Assembly: GCA_033063855.1 (NCBI GenBank)
Contig: CP093831.1
Location: forward strand, 10,044,001-10,108,000
DNA: 64,000 nt
From: Smittia aterrima
Taxonomy: Eukaryota; Arthropoda; Insecta; Diptera; Chironomidae
Direction: 5' to 3'
The position numbers were made by a program, and so were the translations under genes. Positions 41,401-52,958 of the stretch are shown in pieces; position 1 is the stretch's first letter; each line of letters opens with the position of its first letter. The notes under the pieces were generated by a model, which was not told the DNA's origin, made no database searches, and saw only the letters and a program-made list of their open reading frames with translations.

Positions 41401-44400
41401 ACTTTATTGTTCAGTTAACTTACAAGCGCTGATTTAAGTTGCATGATCATTAATCACATCGAAATGTGTGTCGCTCGATGGGAAAACAGTTTCAGGCGCT
41501 GCTCGCTTGAATTTGGCATTTCTCTTGTCGCCAATGAAACTTGAAGATATCTTGTTGATGCTTCAACGCCATTTAAGCTGTGCATGTTGTTTGCACGTTT
41601 TCTTCGCTGAATGAAGAAAGAAAAAAAAAAGTGAAATGGAAATTTGATGCAGAAAACTTTCGTGAATGTTGATTCGACAACAATTTCGTTATTTTCTCTC
41701 GCTCTTTGCCTTCCCATGATGCTGTTGAATTTGTTTTTATTTTCGAAATCGATTAACATACGTCGTAACAGCAAAAAGGTTCTCTCCATCTGCAAGGTCG
41801 TTTATCTCTTATTTGATGCCACGAACATGGCAAATGGAAAGAAAAGCTCGAAAGGCCGTGTCAGATTGTAAATTTCTCTTGTCGCAATGTTAACGAAATA
41901 AAAAGGAGAAGATGAGTTTTATCTCGAATGCATCAAGTTTCGTCTTGCAGAACCAACTTGAAATCGATTGTCAAGTGGAAAATTGTCTTTCGGAACATTG
42001 AACGATGACGACAGTCAGTGACCGGTCTCGCTTATAAATTTTAATGAGCCACATCGGAAGGAAAATTAATTTTCGTAAAGTTTCATGATAAAAACTTCTG
42101 CGGCTGAAAGAGAAACTTTTTCGTTCATTCTGTGCAGCAGCTTGAGTCATAAATTAGTCAAGAAACGATTTTTTCGATCGACTTGGGCCACCGCCACGCA
42201 TTAAAACAAAAGCCTAACGAAAGAGGTCATTGCCCAGAAACTGCTGTTCAGAACGAAACGGAAGAAATTAATCTTAAAGTTCTGAACAGAAACATCAGGT
42301 AGTCGAATAAAAATAATCATGCGTGGTTTGAGAGGAGCTTAATATAATTGGTTCCATAAAGAAAAGTTCATTCTCTCTCTGCCATTGTCATGTCACGCAA
42401 ATTGGCATTTAAAATTAAAATCCAAAAACTTAATTTCCGACGCGCGCGATTGCTTGTGTGAATTGATATGCAGAACGACTCAATTTTCACTTTGCATAAA
42501 ACTGTTCTTCTTTGATTTCGTTTCGACTGAAAGTCTCACGTTGCGAGAAACAATTTAATTTATTGATTTGTTAAGTGCTCTTGAGCGTTGTCGATGCAAT
42601 CATCGAACTAAAAATAACTGACATACAACGCGGGCTTCGATTGGAAATTCTACCATAAAAGAAATCCAATTTTTTCAGGGTCAACGTCGAAACTATTAAG
42701 ATCAATTAAGAAAAATTATTTGCAATAAATTTCTGCCCTGCGAGTTTTATGATTTCTGCCGGCACTTTTATTGCCGCTTACAACAAAGCATTGCGCGCCA
42801 TGCTAAAGTTAAGAGTCACTTCGGGGTCGGGCAAGCGCTCTCTCCTTGTTTTCCGGGATCTCTCGTAAGAGAATTGTTCTGCAATCAATTAGCATCGGTA
42901 ATGATATGGATGGAACACGCCTCGTATTGTGAAGATGGAATAAAGTTTACGGTAATAAGAATGCGTTCTTGGAATGGAAGTTGATTTGTATGCAAATGTT
43001 CTTTTATCCGATTAGCGTTAGGATCGTAACAAGATCTCGCTGGTAGGACCACCTCAGCCTTTTGATCATTTATGAAGCTTGCGTGACAACCAACAATCAT
43101 TTTCCATATTTCACCCATTAAGCAATCGTTAAAAGCCATTTTCACATTATTATTTTCCCTCGAGAGGGCAACGGAGCATCGTTAGAAGAATTACAAGCGA
43201 GCTACAGTTTTATCGCACAAATGAGATCTTCGCTGTGCACAAACATTTCCCAAACTTGTTCTAAGGCATCGACGAGCTCTGAATGGGAAGAAAGAAACAT
43301 TAAATGATGATTTGAAAAATGTTTTTCTATAAAGTCGATGAAACTATTATGCAACAACCTGCAAAGCCTAGCAAGTGAAGCTAAGCCGAGCCGAGCCCAT
43401 CTGTGCAATCGCCATAAAATATTGACCGCATTCTTCTGCCGTTGCTTACCCTCTCACCTCTCTCATCAAGGCTCCTCACAGTTATCGGCATTTGATGAAT
43501 TCGAGAAACAATTAAAGAGTTCATGCCGGGTGATTGATGCTCGTTACGATCCTGGTCGATGGAGGAATCAATTTACAGTTTGTTTTATTACTCAAATGCT
43601 TCGCGTCGTGTCGAAAGGCTAGAAATCGAATTTCCCTTCTCCTAAAAAAAACCAGCGAGAACCGTCACACGTTTCGACGATGCTGCAATCGCTCAACTTT
43701 ACGGTGAAAAAGAAGTTCACGAAGATGTTTACCTTTTAACAAAGCCATTTACCTTCGGATTTTATTTGCTCTTCGTTGCGGTTCAACAGAGAATTTAACA
43801 AACAATAATGTCGATGGCAGACGAAAGTTTAATGTCCCATTGAAGTTTTCTTTCTTGCTCGAGTTTATTGTCAGGTGGTTCACCGCAGAAACGTCCGCAT
43901 CGTTCTGCATCATAACACTTTTTTGCGCTCTCCAGCTTCGCGCTTTTCATCGAGTCACAGAGATTTGCAGTCGCGGAAGAAAGAAGCGAAGCGTTTTTTA
44001 CGATCATTTAACAATTGTTCAATTGATGGGCGCTTTTTCTGCTGGCATTGCACGGAGAGATGATACAATAAGAAACACGTTACATAATGTAGATTTAAGC
44101 AGCGATCGGTGAAGCTGCTCTGGTTTTATGTTGCGCAATTTATGAGTTTGTTCTAGAAAATCACTTCCCCGCGATGTTTTATTCTTCATCATATCGAGCG
44201 GGAGCTAATCGGCGATTAAAGAAACATAAATGGACAACTTGCAGTTCATTTCGATTGCAAATCTCACATTGCAATTTGTTGATAAATGTGCAAAGATAAT
44301 CGCTTAGCGTAAATTAATGAATGTTCCAAGCTGCAAACCCTCCCATGTCTCATTGTTCGTTGTTAAATTGACTGCAGTGCAAATTATCATTCTGATTCTA

Positions 44401-47400
44401 ATTGATATTGCAACGACAATTAGATAAAACGCTTCGAGATAATAACATGAATACGAGCGCAGGCAAAAAGCAAGTGAAAGGAGAAATCGAGATCGTTTCT
44501 TAATGGATTCCAATGCCACCCGATGATGAGCACTTTCGAAGCTTCTAATCATAACGTTTAATGTTCATCTCCGTCTTGTGAGATTTATTAATCAATTTAC
44601 GAGTTCTCTGACTTGCATGAAGGAGAAAGATCGATGAGATCCATCAACCACTAGTGAGTTGCTGTTTCAATGAAAGTTGTTTTGATTCAAATCGATGCGT
44701 GCTCTCAACTTTCTTCCCCGTTCTGTCCGAGCGACGTGAAATCGTGACAAATTGAATGTGGATCTCGATTTGAAGTATGATTCAGTGTCAACAGCGATGT
44801 AAGAATGGGTGAAAGAGTTAGAGAGATTAACGATTCAGATTACATTCTGCTCGACAATGTATCGCGTACAATGAACGATCGCTGCGATCGTCGTGAAACG
44901 CTTTCGAGCCAAAATTGGGTTGTTCGCCTTCGCTCAGCGCGACGAGAGCTGAATGGCACTTTTTGCAGTACAAACATACGTTGAATGTAAAATTGGCGAC
45001 ATTGTAGTTAAATTATTGGTGAAAGCACTCAGCAGATAACAAACAAATGTTACGCGAATAAAAGATTTATTTCCGAGACGTTTGAATTTTCGAGGTTGGA
45101 CACTTTGCTTAACGGATCTCTCTTTGTTTTCTCTTCTCGACTTATGCTATTTTAAGAATTGAACTATTCAATGGCAAACCCTAAAACACATTTTTTTTTT
45201 GCTCAATCATTGCAGGCTTACGTCAACGCTGTAAACAGTGGAAGCGAGAACGTTGAAAAGATTTTGCTATCGCCCGAGTCAAAGCAGCAGTTAGTAGCAC
45301 TCGGACCAAAATTAATCAAGCAAACCGTCAATAAGCATAAAACTATCGATACCGAAGACACGGAATTGAAATGCATCCGGCAAACTGACGGAACGCTCAT
45401 TACCGAGAAGAAAAAGACGACCGAGCATGAAGATATTTTAGACGAGGACTTACCAGATGGTGATAATCAATCAAGCGGCAGCCAAGAGAAGATATTGAAG
45501 CATAAAGTGAGTTCAAAGCAAGAAAATTGTTTAATGACTTGTCGATTCACACTGAAAAACTTTTATTAGGAATCATCACAACGATTCAAGAAGCAGCGTG
45601 ACGAGCAAGAAGTTGAATATGTGTCTGATGGTAAAGTCATAGCCAAAGAGATGAGATACGCAACGGAAAATCAGTTCGTGGAACGTGACGGTTCAAAGGA
45701 GGAAGAAACCGATTGGGATAGTTTATCGGACCGCGTGAAGAAGAGTCGTCGAGCGCTTCAAAAATCGTTACTACAGAAACAACGTGGTGAGCTCTAAACT
45801 CTCGCTCTCTGATTATGAATAAATTTATTTAAAACATTTCTCCATCCCCGTAGAATCAAATGCCATCGGTGAACGAAAAGACGCGTTGACCAATCGACCT
45901 CTGGACTTTGATCGCGAAGAAGAAACTCGACGTAAAGAAACTTACAAGTGGTTGGATAATCACTTTGGCAGCGAGTCAACTTCAAAGGATTCCAGAGATG
46001 AATCAATTTCCGATGACGTTGTGGTGGAGCCAACTAAAAAATCTTATTTTAACGTCACAATTAAGTCAAACAACCTCCACAACGTGACAAATACGAGCAG
46101 CAGCAGCAGTTTAACCAACAATAATCATCATAAAGTCACCAGCAGCGCGCATCGTCAATCGAACTCAGCACTTTTGTCAAGCGACAATGAAACATACGTT
46201 AACAAGCTCACAGCACCATCGAAAGTTTACGTTCCTGAACGTGAGCCAGCACCAACAAATAAAAAATATTTTCAGGGCATCAGCGACTGGTCGGAGCGGA
46301 AGGAATCGCCACGGCCTTTGAAGGCCAATCCATTGAGCTCAAAAGCTTTTCAAGAAGAGCTTAGCAACACGTTGGAGCGCAAGCAGAGAACAATAAAACT
46401 TCAGGGATCACAGAATGACGTTCGATATCCGATAAATGGTAATAAAAAAATGGATGAGGCAAAGCCGATTAAGTACAGGTCAGGGTCGCGTGAAGATTTA
46501 TTGCGATGCAACAAGGAAGACTTGGGCTACTTGAGTGGATCCCGAACTGACTTACGAGCCGTACGTAAGTATTCTAATGATGACTATGCAGTGCCCATCA
46601 AGAAGAAGACGAATGGATATCTTCACCGAGAAGATTCAGGATTCCGTGACTCGAAGGAGGATCTTCGATCACCACCGCAGAGAGAAGATTCGTTTGGCAA
46701 CGATGATGTAAAAGCTACTTCAATTCAACGTGACGACTCTGCTTATGTTTCATCATCGACATACTTTACGACTCCACGATCGCCGCGTCAACAACGATCA
46801 CCAGTAATAAAGACTCCCGATAGTGGCATTAGATCGCCGACCCCCAACAACGATTTTGAATCCGATGAGCTTCATCAGCCCCCTGAGGTTCCACAAAGAA
46901 AGAAAGCGATCGAACGCAAAATGCGAGTGCCAACGAAAAACGAAGATTACGCAAACTATCCGGCGAAGCCTCGTCGAGATCCTCCAATTGATTATTCGCC
47001 GCCGCCACGAAGTCGCTCGGCATCGCCTTTGCCACCAATCCATCATGTCTACAGCGATCGCAAGCCTTATCAAAAAACACGATTTAGTTCACCACCATCG
47101 ACATTGACGATTCCTCGATCAACTCAAACGCAAACAGCTCCGCCGAAGAAGAAGACGGTTGGCAATGCCATTGGAAATTCCCTAAGGAAACTTGTCGGCA
47201 AGATTCGATCAGCAAGCGCTGAACGTAAATTGAAAGCGAAATCATCTTCGTCGTCTTCTAAGCGATCACCCTCCCCACTCCCAATAACTCGTCATAAATC
47301 AGTTTCCCATTTGCCATCATCGTCATCATCTTATCAACGCAACGATTACATTATCGATGGTCATATAAGTGCCAATGGTTACAAACACCATCGTCCACAA

Positions 47401-50400
47401 TCGACGTCAACGCAAGGTGAGCAAGTTTATTTGTTTACTTATTCAGTGTGAGTTCAACGGAAAGCTCTGCTTGGGTCGTTCTGGTGTGTGAATCATTCGG
47501 ACTTTATGGCGACGAATTGAACTTGTCGAATGACTGAGAGAGCTTTTTTGTTTGCATACCTTGAAACCTCGTGAGCGAGCGACGCTGCTTTATATGGAAT
47601 GATCAATGATGGGAATAATTCGAAAGTTTTGTAACAATTGAAAGCTCAACGAAAGCTCAAAAAAGCTTAAATTGTTCAGTCTTTTAAATAATTCATTCAC
47701 AAGTTTCGCTGGTGACAAAACTGAAGAAATATTCCCATCATCAGATGAATATTTAATGAGTCGTAAAGCTTGAGCTTTTAATTCTCTTCTCTCAATTCTT
47801 TTTAAAATTCACAATGTTTAGGTTCAACACAATTCAGACGTGAACGAACTATCGACCATATCGAACGCAGTGGTTCCTCAACAACTGACAACGAGATGCC
47901 GATAAGTGAAAGAACAGTGACAACGCATCATCAGAAGAAGACGATGATCACTAGTCCCAAGCAACGCTATTATTTGGGAGAGAATCCTTACGGAGGATCA
48001 ATCTTCGGCAAGGAGAACAAATACGAAAATCGGGAAGGAGCTTCTCGTGACAGTGAAATTGTTAAGCAAAAGAACTTTTATAACAGCTCGCAGGGTCATA
48101 CACCGGCTCGTCGTTTGCGATCAGAAGAACCAACAGCTGGGTGAGTGATCACAGAAAGTTCCCAAGAATTCTCAAGTTAAATCGGATTAAAATTTGAAAC
48201 TTAGCCATGTCGTTAATTAGTCTCTTGAGTAGTTCATTCATTTATCGAGCGTGTCTGACAACTCGTTTCTTACTCTGTTGGTTGAAATATGCAAATCAAG
48301 ACTTTATTGAGCTTTAATCTCTCGAGAATTAAATTCGAGGAAAATGGCTGAGGCGACAGGCCGTTCAAGCGAGACAAAGTCTCACGCTTCGCACTATAAA
48401 GTTTGTTTGCTTTGCGCAACAATTCCAACGTTCAAGATTAGGTCGATTCAAAAGATTTGTTAACACTTTGCAAACAAGCTGAGAGATGTGATGAAAGTTA
48501 AACATCGAAACGATTATATCAAAACATAAACGATCTTGAAAAGTGTTTAAGTCGATTCATCAAATGGATTGCTGATGATGTTTGATCGATAATCGTGAGT
48601 TGGAAATTTATTTCAATTGACTTAGTGAATTACACGGTGCGCAGGTTGCGATTTATGTTTCAATAACAAAGAGAAAAGAAATTCCGAAGCGTTAATTAAG
48701 CTCCCGATGCAAACGAAACCTTCAGACTTCCATTTAAGGCAATCGGTACGTTCCTTTATTGATCAGGAAACTGTAGATTGGAAAGTTCAAGGTTCACGAT
48801 CAGGTGGAATTGAAGAGCTTCAGTTTCAATTTATCGTAATTGCAAAGCACAGTTCTATTGCATTTAATCGATCAAGAGAACAACAGTAAATCACGATACC
48901 AGAAAGATAAACGAAACAAGTGATGGGTGCGGAACGGAACGGCTCATCTCATTCAAACTAAACAGTGATGCGGCAAATGTTTACTCGAAAAATAACTTTG
49001 CAAATATTTAACAGTGTCGAAAAAATAGTCAGCAATCGTTTAATTTTAATCTAAGCTTTGATGTTGTGGAAAAACCTCCGAAGAATAATTAAAATTATTT
49101 CCTGTTAGGAATGCAGGTCACGTCGTTTTTTGTGAGCACAAATATTTTCACTGCAAATGTTTTCCTTGTCCTATTGATTTAGTCACGCATAGTTTTTTCT
49201 GTTGACTCAACTTCATTGTCATCAGTTTTATCAAAAAAGTTTAAAGACAAAACCACGGAAAACTCCTTCAACTTTCAATTTGAATTCTTCTCGCCGGCTG
49301 ATCGCGACGTAGAAAACTTGAAGGACGTTTGCGAATTTCATTAAGTTTCGAACATATTAGCACATTTATAATTAATTCTGCGAGATGCGTGGAAGCTCGG
49401 TCCAGTGACAAATCCAATTCAGATGAGACCAAAGCCAAGATTAAATCGCGCGACCAGAGGAAAACAAACAAACAGCTTGTCAATTCTGATTTGCATGATC
49501 AAACGCTGCAGATACGAAAAATATTTGAAGAGAATTTTGACTGAGTCGGCACCAACGCAAAAGTGATTCCTCAGACGAAGCGCCAATGGACGTTGAGAAA
49601 TAAGAATCTTTTAGAGACCGTAAAAAGAAATTCTCGGAGTTTATGTTAATCCGCACTTGGCGGATGGATGACGATTTTCACTTTAATAAAATGTTGAAAT
49701 AGAATCCCCTGGCTTGTGTCTAAAACTTGTTTTGAGCATTAAATGTATCGGATCGCATTATATTTCGGAGAGTTGTTAAAAGACGAAGGAATTAAGATAA
49801 GAATTAGACGATTGAAGTAGCTGAGGCAATTCCGTTTTGAGAACTCGTTGAGCTTGTTCTATTCATCTGACCGAGCGTCCCACGCGCAGTGATGAAAATG
49901 CCAGTAGAATCCCCATTCAATTATCGACACGTTGAACACTATCTTAGGAATGTCAATACAAATTCCGGAAATTAATTCAAAACGTTAATTAGCAAGTGCA
50001 GCGAACAAAAAGCTCGTGAGTCTTGGGGGAACTTTCAAGGCCGGATCATTGTGCAAATACCGAATTGCACCCGTTAACGCCTCGAATGGACAGATGAATA
50101 GATCTCCTTTAAAAGGCGACTAGCTCTTTGTTTCACTTCGACGCAATTGAAATACTCTGTGACTTACATTTTCTCAGCTGTCGATCGCCAACGCCAATCG
50201 CAAGGTTTTAATTCACGTGCGCTTGAAAATCATCGTCTCCGAGAATTTCCGTGAGTTCTTAATTATTGGTTAGATCTCTCGTTGAGAACTTCTTAATTGA
50301 AAAGAGAAATCTATTTGCATTAATAATGAATAGATCATCGAAGCGCCTGACATGTTGGAATTTTCGTGGGACGATTTTTGGGGGAGCTTAGAATGGGAAA

Positions 50401-52769
50401 ATCGTGTAAAGAGCTAATTTTAAACTCTGATGGTGACGATGAAGACAAAAGATTTGTTGTTGTCTTAATTCTTCGCCTGTCTCTTGTTAATTGTTTTCAA
50501 ACGAAGTATGGCGAACGACAACAAATTTACATGAAGCTGATCGTCTGACGAGACCAAAATGCGCGAGTGCCATCTCCTTATTGGGCCACACTAAGTATCG
50601 GATCTGAAAGTCATTCTATTACGTTCTTGATCTGAATTCTTCAACGATTTGCGAGTCTGCTCAAAGCTTATGACAATACTTTTCAAGAGAAAGACACGAG
50701 AGATGAAAAGACGATGCTTTCTAAAGACATAAAAGAAGTCAACCTACGGCCTCGCGTCACTTAGTCTTCGGCCAATTTAAAATCCATTTAGTTAACCACG
50801 TCGTAACAAAGTCGACCCCAGCTGGACTCGCAGACAATGTCTCTTTAATTTAAACCTGAATACGAGTCATTCCACTCGATGTTTTCTTTATTGCGGAAGA
50901 TCTGAAGAAGGCCCAAGAGAAATGCGACGCTCCCGGCTTATAAGGAAGTTCACTTGAGGCTCGCGACAACAAAGAATCGAAGACATCGCCAGACTAATCA
51001 TAATTGTTGTTGATTTTCACCTTCGAAGCATTTTAACGAGTTACAAACCGTAACATTGATTAATCTCCTTTTATGGAAATCCTCACGATCAGGCGAGAGT
51101 GTCAATAGGAAACTTAAAGTGCAGAGCCCGAAGTATCGCAAAAAAAAACCAATTAAAGCCTTGAGCTGATCGTGAACGCATTGTCTTATTCCGTTGGCAT
51201 GCTAAGCGTTTGCAACAATGTTGTTGTACTCATAGATTGAACTTGAAAAGCAAAGAGTTATCGACTTATGCTTTCATTTCGTGCCATGCTAAGACGTTGC
51301 CTGAATCAATTATGGTAAACAAAGTCATCGAAGAAAGACAGAGCGAAGCATAACAGCAATTGAGCCATTCTCGCGATTTCAAATCAAATTAAAAATGATT
51401 CATTCGTTATGCAGTGGCGTCAGACGAGATCGCGGGTGGAGAATTACATTTCCGATGAATTATCTGACAAGATTTTCTCGGAACTTTGTGACAAGCGATT
51501 CGCGAGAATTCATTTGAATCATGCCGCTCGGTCAGATTCTAAACCAAAACAGAACGCTCTCGAGTTTATGGATTTTGTTATTGAACTTGAGAATTCCTTA
51601 AAAGTCGAAAAAGATCTCTCGTCGCTTTTAAATAGAAATATATTTTGATTAATATTTTTCTCCCTTCCAGTTCGAACGTGACCACCTTGGGTCGCTTCAG
51701 CAAAAGCACAAATCGTCTGACATCAAATGGAACGAACACTAAAAATGGATTCACATCAGCAGCGCTAAACGAGTCGAACGAAAACTATCGAAACTCCCAA
51801 ACGTTGCCGCGCAAGCTCGAGCATCACAAGCAAAAACCGATTTCGCAGTCGACAATCAACGTTTCAATCGTCAACAACTCAAAACCGGCGCAAAATACGG
51901 GACCAGCAAAACCAGCGCGAACTTATAAAGCACTACAACGCAGCAAGAGCTTCAACGTACACGGAATGAACGGAACAAACGATCCGAGCCCAATTTACAT
52001 GGAGAAATTAACCAACAACAACTACAAGAACTATGCAAATGGCCAGAAAGAGCCACAAGATCGAGTCATTACAACTACGACTCATCACACGACAATCTAC
52101 AAGTCGACACCACATCTGAACGATCCACTGAGTGAACTTAAATTGAAATCGCCATCGATCGTGAATCTGATCAGCCGAAGCACACGCGATTTGTCGCAGT
52201 TGAATGGAAGTGATCATCAGTACATCGATCGCCGTTACAACTCGTCGCCATTCCGTCATGGAACACCTGATTTGAAAAAAAGCACATTCCTTCGTGGGCT
52301 GCAAGACCAAGCCCCAGATCTCTACAAGACTCTGCATAGCGAAGACGAAGTATCATCGAGAAATATCAAGTTTGTCGAGCGTGAATCCTCCGGATCGAAA
52401 GCGTCATCTCGATCATCGCCAACCGTAGGCAAAGACTCTCCGATTGGAATTCTTCGACGCGGATCAAACTCGACAGATAACGACAATTACTCGGAGACCT
52501 TTAAATATCAGACAAAGTCAAGCGATCCGCTCAACCCATCAATCACTGACACAGTAGAGACTTTCTCGAAAAAAGTTATTCCGTCGGAAGTTGATCCGAG
52601 AACAAAGAAGGAGACGATCGTTGAACGTCACGAAATCAAGAAAGTCACCACAAGCCGCAACTTTGGAACGCCATCGCCTATCACCACATCGCCGAGTCTG
52701 AAGTATTATGACGTAAATCAGAAGAATGGAAATGGAGGAGTCGTAATTGAATTAAGAAATAATTATTAA
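8425..52769 (+). CDS. Large intrinsically disordered protein of unknown function, nine coding exons
   Basis: I do not recognise this protein. Predicted exons are 8425-8716, 10564-10733, 10805-10978, 11037-11096, 45216-45506, 45570-45786, 45854-47416, 47822-48140 and 51671-52769. All junctions are GT/AG, all phases join, and the sum is 4185 nt (1394 aa plus stop). No globular domain is evident. The first third is acidic with mixed charge (KFEDGKILEDSG; a DTEDTE stretch). Residues about 612-700 repeat short R/K-E/D-D-L/S motifs (SREDLL, NKEDLGY, SRTDLRA, SKEDLRS). Residues about 838-880 form a basic segment (SLRKLVGKIRSASAERK) followed by poly-Ser. The C-terminal third is Ser/Asn/Thr-rich with PAKPARTYKALQRSKSF. 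The composition suggests a cytoskeletal or scaffold role, which is inference. The start is uncertain: ATG 8425 has a good context (gcccATGG) and the frame is open from 8383. However, a strong acceptor at 8672-8673 would instead make 8674-8716 an internal exon whose start lies further upstream. Confidence 0.72.
8717..10563 (+). other. Intron 1 of the large gene
   Basis: About 1.8 kb between the donor G|GTGAGT at 8717 and the acceptor TTTTACAG ending at 10563. It holds a GA tract at 9099-9112 and three copies of GTCGCCA or its complement at 10268-10274, 10307-10313 and 10356-10362. No other gene is seen. Confidence 0.6.
9099..9112. repeat. GA microsatellite in intron 1
   Basis: GGGAGAGAGAGAG run within the first intron of the large gene. 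Confidence 0.7.
11257..11475 (+). other. Candidate alternative terminal exon of the large gene
   Basis: An open frame of about 72 codons without a needed ATG, ending at TGA 11473-11475, just inside the 34-kb intron. Its last 45 codons look coding: they are relatively GC-rich at third positions and encode NLKHFALSDDIIAKKASLG followed by SSSASGRLIDVSRDSPRDK. Possible acceptors end at 11308, 11320 and 11338. All of these leave two leading bases, which matches the phase-1 donor of exon 1 (8716) but not the phase-0 donors of exons 2-4. It could give a short isoform, or it could be chance. Confidence 0.3.
14849..14865. repeat. CT microsatellite
   Basis: Run of TC dinucleotides in the 34-kb intron. 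Confidence 0.8.
18580..18691 (-). repeat. tRNA-like SINE-type repeat, copy 3
   Basis: Minus-strand copy. The B-box complement GGGATTCGAACCC lies at 18590-18602 and the head block (complement of GATTAGCCGATCAACTGTC) ends near 18685. The A-box is more decayed (GTCACAGAGCC). The flank upstream of its head carries ATTCTCATTGAATGA, closely matching ATTCTCGTTGAATGA upstream of copy 1. Confidence 0.7.
18862..18975 (-). repeat. tRNA-like SINE-type repeat, copy 4
   Basis: Minus-strand copy in direct orientation with copy 3. The B-box complement GGGATTCGAACCC is at 18871-18883. The A-box TCGCAGAGTTGAATAG is identical to copy 2 over 16 nt. It is preceded by AAAAAGAACTTTTT, like copy 2. Confidence 0.7.
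19042..19163. repeat. Foldback hairpin with 47-bp arms
   Basis: The left arm (19042-19088) and right arm (19117-19163) are near-perfect inverted repeats. The left arm starts TCAGATATAGGTGCCA and the right arm ends TGGCACCTATATCTGA. The arms also share GGGCCCCA-type cores and ATTTTCTATTGGG. The loop is 28 nt. It lies only about 65 bp beyond repeat copy 4. It could be a small foldback or MITE-type element, or a transcribed hairpin such as a miRNA/hpRNA precursor. No transposase is present. Confidence 0.8.
21438..21454. repeat. GA microsatellite
   Basis: Eight GA dinucleotides in the 34-kb intron, preceded by two interrupted GAGAACGA words. Confidence 0.8.
31523..31538. repeat. CT microsatellite
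   Basis: CTCTCTCTCTCTCT run about 1.4 kb from the nested serine protease homologue gene. Confidence 0.8.
31951..32100. promoter_or_regulatory. Candidate AT-motif (homeodomain-type) cluster
   Basis: Within about 150 bp there are several ATTA/TAAT cores (TTGATTAATTTAATTA, TCATTAATTAAA, GTTCATTAATTGA) next to TGCATCATGCGAT. The 15-mer GTGTTCATTAATTGA at 32039-32053 recurs at 37379-37393, again followed by a TGCAT word. This is suggestive of an enhancer only. Such words are common in AT-rich DNA. Confidence 0.2.
32960..32965 (-). terminator. Poly(A) signal of the serine protease homologue
   Basis: AATAAA on the minus strand, beginning one base after the stop codon at 32967-32969. The 3'UTR would be very short if this signal is used. 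Confidence 0.5.
32967..33875 (-). CDS. Inactive trypsin-like serine protease homologue (pseudoprotease), nested in intron
   Basis: Four exons: 33683-33875, 33230-33631, 33160-33177 (18 nt) and 32967-33109. They join in phase to 251 aa. The chosen start gives a signal peptide (MSFLITLPTLILIIFISISS), so the product should be secreted. The fold is S1/chymotrypsin: SGALLSNDFVLT, DFALLKL (Asp102 retained), WVTGFGR and a C-terminal Ile-Tyr-Ser-Lys-Val with TWIW. The usual R-IVGG activation site is absent (ELIDIENAPF). The TAAHC box reads TAS, so His57 is Ser. The GDSGGP box reads GDHEGL, so Ser195 is His. As spliced here, Cys58 and its partner Cys42 are both missing too. It cannot be a standard protease. 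Insect family members of this kind act as cofactors or binding proteins, which is inference here. It lies antisense inside the large gene's 34-kb intron. Confidence 0.85.
36918..36931. repeat. CT microsatellite after a CAG run
   Basis: CAGCAGCAGCAG directly followed by CTCTCTCTCTCT, in the 34-kb intron. Confidence 0.8.
37140..37420. promoter_or_regulatory. Candidate AT-motif (homeodomain-type) cluster
   Basis: Contains GATGTAATTACATTA, GCAATTAAGCTCATTAAT and a second copy of the 15-mer GTGTTCATTAATTGA (37379-37393), followed by TTTGCATGCTGATG. Proposed as a possible intronic enhancer with low confidence. Confidence 0.2.
48141..51670 (+). other. Intron 8 of the large gene
   Basis: About 3.5 kb between GG|GTGAGT (48141) and CTTCCAG (ending 51670). 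Three open frames (48707-48889, 49329-49544, 51409-51648) encode hydrophilic peptides, but none has a strong in-phase acceptor. They are not annotated as exons. Confidence 0.55.
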
Positions 52770-52952
52770 GTTCTATCGATGCGAGTGAGAGAAGTGAGAA
52801 GAGAAGGATCCTAAGCAACGGGAATGAAAATTGGGGAAAGTTAACTTCAGGTTAGACAATTAAGGGATCCGAGTTAAGTTAAGTGCCCAGTGCCTTTGGC
52901 TTTTAGTTTCTATTTGAGTCGCAAATAATCTTCAAAGCCTTCATGAAAATTA

Positions 52953-52958
52953 AATAAA
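52953..52958 (+). terminator. Poly(A) signal of the large gene
   Basis: AATAAA 184 nt after the stop codon at 52767-52769, in an A-rich 3'UTR. Confidence 0.6.

Larger units (their letters stand above)
11097..45215 (+). other. 34-kb intron 4 of the large gene
   Basis: Runs from the donor GCG|GTGAGT at 11097 to the acceptor TTGCAG ending at 45215. Exon 4 ends and exon 5 begins in phase 0. Almost every other intron in the window is 45-260 nt, apart from introns 1 and 8 of this same gene. Contents that I can support are repeat copies 3 and 4 (18.58-18.98 kb), a foldback hairpin (19.04-19.16 kb), GA/CT tracts, a nested minus-strand serine protease homologue (32967-33875), a candidate terminal exon near its 5' end and AT-rich motif clusters near 16.3, 32.0 and 37.2 kb. 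The remaining open frames of 60-136 codons show no homology and no splice support, and I treat them as chance. Confidence 0.65.

Noticed and set aside
41454..41795. 113-codon minus-strand open frame
   Set aside because: Low-complexity FHFFFSFF core, no homology, and open frames on both strands of the same DNA.
46798..47107. Antisense and shifted open frames inside exon 7 of the large gene
   Set aside because: They are shadows of the long coding frame, caused by its Arg/Ser/Pro-rich codons.
48707..48889. 60-codon open frame in intron 8
   Set aside because: No in-phase acceptor, no donor and no recognisable motif.
49329..49544. Possible alternative terminal exon (TKAKIKSRDQRKTNKQ... type peptide) in intron 8
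   Set aside because: A phase-compatible acceptor exists at CTGCGAG near 49385, but its polypyrimidine tract is poor and the peptide resembles nothing. It would need transcript evidence.
51409..51648. Open frame just upstream of exon 9
   Set aside because: It looks coding-like (ALEFMDFVIELENSL), but its natural acceptor ATGCAG is phase 0 while exon 8 ends in phase 2. Only a weak CGAG site would fit.
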